Origin: Alphaproteobacteria bacterium
Lineage (GTDB): Bacteria > Pseudomonadota > Alphaproteobacteria > Reyranellales > Reyranellaceae
Length of the DNA stretch: 64,000 bases
Direction of reading: 5' to 3'
NCBI GenBank assembly: GCA_016869975.1
Contig: VGCZ01000015.1
Coordinates: 43,730 to 107,729 of the forward strand
Part shown: positions 60,696-64,000 of the stretch, piece by piece
Layout of the letters: each line of letters opens with the position of its first letter
How positions within the stretch are numbered: position 1 is the first letter of the stretch
Translations under genes and position numbers: made by a program
Notes under the pieces: model-generated
What the model was told of the DNA's origin: nothing
The model's input: the letters and a program-made list of their open reading frames with translations, nothing else
The model's database searches: none

Positions 60696-61490
60696 ATGAC
60701 GGAAAGATCTCGAACCGGTCGGCGCGGCGTGCTGGGCGGCCTCGCGCTGTCGGCCGCGGCGCCGCGCGCGCTGGCCCAGGGGCGCCGCCCGCCGCCTTCC
60801 GAGGACACCCCCATCATCACCGTGCCCGGCCACGGCGAATTCACCGGCAAGCTGACGCCGGCCAAGCTGCCGACCAAGCCGGCGCCGGGCGTCCTGTTGG
60901 TGCACGACGGCTTCGGTGTCCAGCCGCAGATGCAAGCCTACGCCGATGCGCTGGCTTTCGAGGGCTATATCGCGTTGGTCGTCGACCTGTTCCGCGGCAA
61001 GACCGCGAGCACCGACAGCGAGGCCGCCGAGCTGGCGCGCACCGCGATCGCCGAGGACGTGGCCGTCACCGCCATCGCGATGTGGGTTGACTGGCTGCGC
61101 TCGCGCGACTTCATCGACCGCCGGGTGGGGCTGGTCGCCTTCGGCCCGTCCTGCGCCTGGTCGCTGGCGGCGTCGCGGCAGACCATGCTGCATCCGATGG
61201 CGTTCTTCTACGGCCGCGTGCAGTTCAGCGAGGAGGACGCGCGGCGCTACCCCAACCACGTCATCGCCCATTTCGGCGACCGCGACGACCTCGCCGGGCC
61301 GGCCTGGCGCTACGAGATGGAGAACCGTTATCGCCGCATCGGCGCGACCCGCACCCAGATCCACAACTACCCGGCGGGCCGCAACTTCGCCAACCCGCTG
61401 GCCAAGGCCTACGCCAAGCTCGACGCCCAGCTCGCCTGGAACACCACCGTGGCGTTCTTCGTCTCGCAATGGGGCCGGCCGGAGAAGTAG
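60696..61490 (+). CDS. Dienelactone-hydrolase-family protein, probably degenerate at the active site
   Basis: A 264-residue alpha/beta protein with a twin-arginine-like leader (RTGRRGVLGGLAL...ALAQ). The fold marks are GVLLVHDGFGVQPQMQAYADALA and YIALVVDLFRGK. The nucleophile elbow reads AFGPSCAWSLA rather than GFCxGG. The Asp is present (FGDRDDLAG), but the segment that carries the catalytic His in the family (YPGAGHAF-like) reads YPAGRNFANP, so the His is missing. It may bind rather than hydrolyse. It converges on the third spermidine-synthase-like gene with a family C repeat between. Confidence 0.82.
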   Translation: MTERSRTGRRGVLGGLALSAAAPRALAQGRRPPPSEDTPIITVPGHGEFTGKLTPAKLPTKPAPGVLLVHDGFGVQPQMQAYADALAFEGYIALVVDLFRGKTASTDSEAAELARTAIAEDVAVTAIAMWVDWLRSRDFIDRRVGLVAFGPSCAWSLAASRQTMLHPMAFFYGRVQFSEEDARRYPNHVIAHFGDRDDLAGPAWRYEMENRYRRIGATRTQIHNYPAGRNFANPLAKAYAKLDAQLAWNTTVAFFVSQWGRPEK

Positions 61491-61513
61491 TCCAGCCCAA
61501 TGCCCATGAGCGT

Positions 61514-61580
61514 CTGTCATCCCGAGCGCAGCGAGGGATCTGGGCTGACCCTGGATCCCTCGCTGCGCTCGGGATGACAG
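61514..61580. repeat. Inverted repeat, family C, copy 4
   Basis: Ends ctgtcatcccgagcg / cgctcgggatgacag, with inner arms agcgagggatc / gatccctcgct. It lies between convergent genes and starts 24 bp after the dienelactone-hydrolase-like gene. Confidence 0.9.
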
Positions 61581-61594
61581 GAGGCGCCGCGGCG

Positions 61595-63601
61595 CTACCA
61601 CTTCAACGCCCGCAGCGGCGTCGCGAAGTCGTCGGTCCAGGCGGGACCGCGGGCCGGCGCGTCGGTCGAGGCCGGGGCGATGCGCGCGTGCGCCAGCGAG
61701 GCGGCGTCGCGCGACAGCAGCACCCATTCACTGATCGCCGCGCCCGACGCGGCATCGCGGTCGCCGACGTGCCGCGCGTGCAAGCCACGCGTCTTGGCCA
61801 GCGCGCCGACGACCGGCGGCAGCACCAGGAACTTGTTGCTGACGTGGAAGGCCAGGATGCCGTCGGGCGCGAGGTGGCGCAGATAGACGTCGAGCGCCTC
61901 CAGGGTCAGCAGGTGGACCGGGATCGCGTCGCCGGAGAAGGCGTCGATCGCCAGCACGTCGAAGCGCTGCGGCGTCTCGCGTTCAAGGACGAGGCGCGCG
62001 TCGCCCAGCACCGTCTCGATCGTGGCCTTGCTGTCGGCCAGATAGGTGAAGTCGCGCTTCGCCATGGCGATCACGGCCGGATTGATCTCGTAGAAACGCA
62101 TCGTGTCGCCCGGTCGGCCGTAAGCCGCGAGCGCGCCGGCACCCAGCCCGACCACGCCGATGCGCGTGGGCCCTCGTTCCAGCCGCGCCTCGACGGCGCG
62201 CCCGCCGCCGCCCTCGCGGCGATAATAGCCGGCGGCCTCGCGGCGGCGCTCGGCGCTCAGGAACTGACGGCCATGGATGATCGTGCCGTGCACGATCTGG
62301 CGCTCGCGCTCGGCGCCGGAGCCGGCCTCGATCAGGCGCAGCACGCCGTAGAAATTGCGGCTGGAGATCACCGACTCCGCGCTGTCCTTGTAGAACTGCG
62401 CGCCGATCAGCAGCAGCGGTCCACCCAGCGCCACGGCGGTGAAGACCGGCGAGGCCGGCTTGCCCGACCGGATGCGCAGCAGAATCAGGCCGACCAGGGC
62501 GGCGAGCGCGATGTCGAGCTCGAAGTAGTTGGGCAGCAGCAAGGGCGCGGCCACGCCGACCAGCAGGCCGCCCAGCGCGCCGCCGGCGGCGACGGTGAGG
62601 TAGAAGCCGGTGAGATGGCGCGCGGCGGGGCGCATGTTGGCCAGCTCGCCGTGGCAGATCATGCAGCCGACGAAGACCAGCGCCGCCGAGACGACGAGCT
62701 GCGCCGGCAGGCTGTCCTTCAGGCCGGGCACGCCGCGCACGACGGCGAAGCACACGACGACGGCGATGAACAGGATGGCGTAGAGCGCCAGGCGATAGGC
62801 GCGTTCGCGCTCGAAGCACAGGATGAAGGTGACGAGATAGAGCGCCAGCGGCACGACCCACAGCAGCGGGAACGACGCGACGTCCTGCGTCAGGTGGTTG
62901 GTGACCGCGAGCAGCAGGACGGAGCCGAGGGCGGCCAGCCCGGTCCATACGAGATAGTCGCGTGCGCTTGGCGCTGGCGCGGCGCCGGCCTCGGCGGCGT
63001 CGCCGCGCGTGTGCGTCGCCGGTAGCCGCGAGTCGAGGAAGGCGGCGATCGCCAGCACGATGGCGAAGACCATGTAGAGGCCGGACCAGACCCAGACCTG
63101 CCCGGCGGTCGCGAGCCAGGGCTCGAGCAGCACAGGGTAGCCGAGCAGCGCCAGCAGCGAGGCGAGGTTCGACAGCGCGAAGAGCCGGTAGGGGCTGACG
63201 CCCGGCCGCGCGCGCGCGAACCAGGCTTGGGCCAGCGGGCCGTTGGCCGCCAGCAGCGCGAAGGGCAGGCCGATGGTGGCGAGTAGGAAGAGCAGGATGC
63301 GCGGCGCCGGTGCGTCCTCGCCCGATGGCTTCCACGACGCGTCGGCGGCGATCGGCAGCCACAACAGGCTGAGCGTCAGCAGCGCCAGATGCAGCACCGC
63401 GCGCGGCTTGGGCGCGAGATAGCGAATAACGAGATGGGCGTAGGCGTAGCCCGCCAGCAGCGCGATCTGGAAGAAGACCATGCACACGGTCCAGACCGAG
63501 GCGGCGCCGCCGAACCACGGCAGCATCTGCCGCGCCACCAGCGGCTGGACGAGGAACAGCAGGAGCGAGCCGAGAAAGATCGCGGCGGCGTGGAGCGGCA
63601 T
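61595..63601 (-). CDS. Membrane-fused spermidine synthase-like protein 3
   Basis: A 668-residue paralogue, closest to copy 1: MPLHAAAIFLGSLLLFLVQP at the start, a membrane half of about 380 residues, then IGVVGLGAGALAAYGR, FYEINPAV, VLGDARLVLE and IDAFSGDAIPVHL. The end WTDDFATPLRALKW is family-typical. ATG 63601 places the first membrane helix at the N-terminus as in copy 1. The promoter region carries the 22-bp perfect hairpin of family B (63691-63736). Confidence 0.9.
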   Translation of the reverse strand: MPLHAAAIFLGSLLLFLVQPLVARQMLPWFGGAASVWTVCMVFFQIALLAGYAYAHLVIRYLAPKPRAVLHLALLTLSLLWLPIAADASWKPSGEDAPAPRILLFLLATIGLPFALLAANGPLAQAWFARARPGVSPYRLFALSNLASLLALLGYPVLLEPWLATAGQVWVWSGLYMVFAIVLAIAAFLDSRLPATHTRGDAAEAGAAPAPSARDYLVWTGLAALGSVLLLAVTNHLTQDVASFPLLWVVPLALYLVTFILCFERERAYRLALYAILFIAVVVCFAVVRGVPGLKDSLPAQLVVSAALVFVGCMICHGELANMRPAARHLTGFYLTVAAGGALGGLLVGVAAPLLLPNYFELDIALAALVGLILLRIRSGKPASPVFTAVALGGPLLLIGAQFYKDSAESVISSRNFYGVLRLIEAGSGAERERQIVHGTIIHGRQFLSAERRREAAGYYRREGGGGRAVEARLERGPTRIGVVGLGAGALAAYGRPGDTMRFYEINPAVIAMAKRDFTYLADSKATIETVLGDARLVLERETPQRFDVLAIDAFSGDAIPVHLLTLEALDVYLRHLAPDGILAFHVSNKFLVLPPVVGALAKTRGLHARHVGDRDAASGAAISEWVLLSRDAASLAHARIAPASTDAPARGPAWTDDFATPLRALKW

Positions 63602-63690
63602 GGTTCGCCGTGTCGTTTGGCCGGCGGACGCCGGCAGAGGGGACGACAATCTACCACTTCCTTGCCCCGCCGAGGCAGGGCTATCGACAT

Positions 63691-63736
63691 GCCTTTTCCT
63701 CCCTCTCCCCGCCTGCGGGGAGAGGGAGGAAAAGGC
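63691..63736. repeat. Palindromic repeat, family B, copy 4 (22-bp perfect stem)
   Basis: Arms of 22 bp (63691-63712 and 63715-63736) are exactly complementary with a 2-nt loop; the core is ctctccccgc / gcggggagag. It is the longest perfect palindrome seen in the window, in the gap between two minus-strand frames. Confidence 0.92.
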
Positions 63737-63758
63737 AGCGAGCGCGTCGGCGACGGCT

Positions 63759-64000
63759 TCATTGTCCCGGGAATTTGGAATGGCGAATGATGTCGTGCCA
63801 GGTCGGGCCCGACGGCGGCTGGCGCGTGGTGTTCCAGAAGATCCTGCCGTTTCCGGCGCCCGCGACGAGTGGCTGCGGCTGCGGTGGCGACTGCGACGGT
63901 GGCTGCGACATCTGCTTCGGCGGATCGGGCGGCCCCGTGCCCTTCAGCACGATCGGCGCCTCCTTGGGTTGGGCGGGTGGTGGGTTTTCCTTCTCCCCGC
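63759..64000 (-). CDS. Possible Pro/Gln-rich protein, C-terminal part (partial, uncertain)
   Basis: A minus-strand frame is open from the window edge to TGA at 63759-63761. It reads a Pro/Gln-rich linker (QPPSQSPPQPQPL) and then a compact tail, GRIFWNTTRQPPSGPTW and HDIIRHSKFPGQ. The tail looks like real protein. On the plus strand a Cys/Gly-rich frame from 63787 (SGCGCGGDCDGGCDIC) is also open and has similar third-position GC, so the coding strand is not settled. A half copy of the family B repeat lies at the edge. Confidence 0.35.
   Translation of the reverse strand, partial: GEKENPPPAQPKEAPIVLKGTGPPDPPKQMSQPPSQSPPQPQPLVAGAGNGRIFWNTTRQPPSGPTWHDIIRHSKFPGQ
63989..64000. repeat. Palindromic repeat, family B, half copy at window edge
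   Basis: ccttctccccgc matches the left arm of the family B repeats at 2321 and 59501; the complementary arm would lie beyond the window. Confidence 0.6.

Noticed and set aside
1..64000. CRISPR arrays, tRNA or rRNA genes, prophage or conjugative genes
   Set aside because: No regularly spaced short repeats, no cloverleaf or rRNA core sequences and no phage or transfer proteins were recognised in reading both strands. The dispersed repeats are palindromic and irregularly spaced.

Overview
The window is high-GC bacterial chromosome. It reads most like an alphaproteobacterium (Rhodospirillales/Hyphomicrobiales type). The basis is the long alphaproteobacterial form of ribosomal protein L28, the single-chain methylmalonyl-CoA mutase with MeaB, TPR-type class III adenylate cyclases, and many orphan tripartite-tricarboxylate (Bug) binding proteins. 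No rRNA, tRNA, CRISPR array, phage or plasmid gene was seen. The genus cannot be fixed from sequence alone.

Layout. Bases 1-9360 hold a catabolic block: threonine dehydratase, an EamA exporter, three enolase-superfamily (mandelate racemase/muconate lactonizing, MR/MLE) enzymes, a VOC protein, a Bug binding protein and two small unknowns. A REP-associated tyrosine transposase (RAYT) with its own hairpin repeats sits in the divergent promoter region of two MR/MLE genes. Bases 9437-18315 carry a luciferase-like oxidoreductase, an Old-Yellow-Enzyme homologue, a fourth MR/MLE enzyme, LptD, aspartate dehydrogenase, 6-phosphogluconate dehydrogenase and gluconokinase. Bases 18375-27121 hold an acyl-CoA dehydrogenase with a DUF6880-like partner, the two xanthine dehydrogenase subunits, a nuclease-fold/adenylate cyclase fusion and a fifth MR/MLE enzyme. 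Bases 27167-29699 form a small regulated module: a lone acyl carrier protein divergent from a TetR regulator that is coupled to an O-GlcNAc-transferase-like enzyme, with two matching operators between them.

Bases 29702-45752 are mostly metabolism and signalling: a thiolase, VOC, EamA, an altronate-dehydratase-like enzyme coupled to a second cyclase, an amidase, ThiM, a second Bug protein, an SDR, a HAD phosphatase, a third cyclase, two alpha/beta hydrolases and a third Bug protein. Bases 45900-54763 carry methylmalonyl-CoA mutase, an Atm1-type ABC exporter, a broken nucleotidyltransferase, an MFS transporter, and MeaB coupled to a YcgN-type Cys-cluster protein and a GNAT acetyltransferase. 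rpmB follows with a clear promoter and terminator. The right end (55246-63601) holds three paralogous membrane-fused spermidine synthases, with a phytase-like esterase and a degenerate dienelactone hydrolase between the second and third.

Four families of palindromic repeats lie between the genes. One (family C, ends gtcatcccgagcg / cgctcgggatgac) is found only at tail-to-tail gene junctions. In several places repeats have become part of genes: they give gluconokinase its stop codon, xdhB its last codons, and probably LptD the start of its signal peptide.
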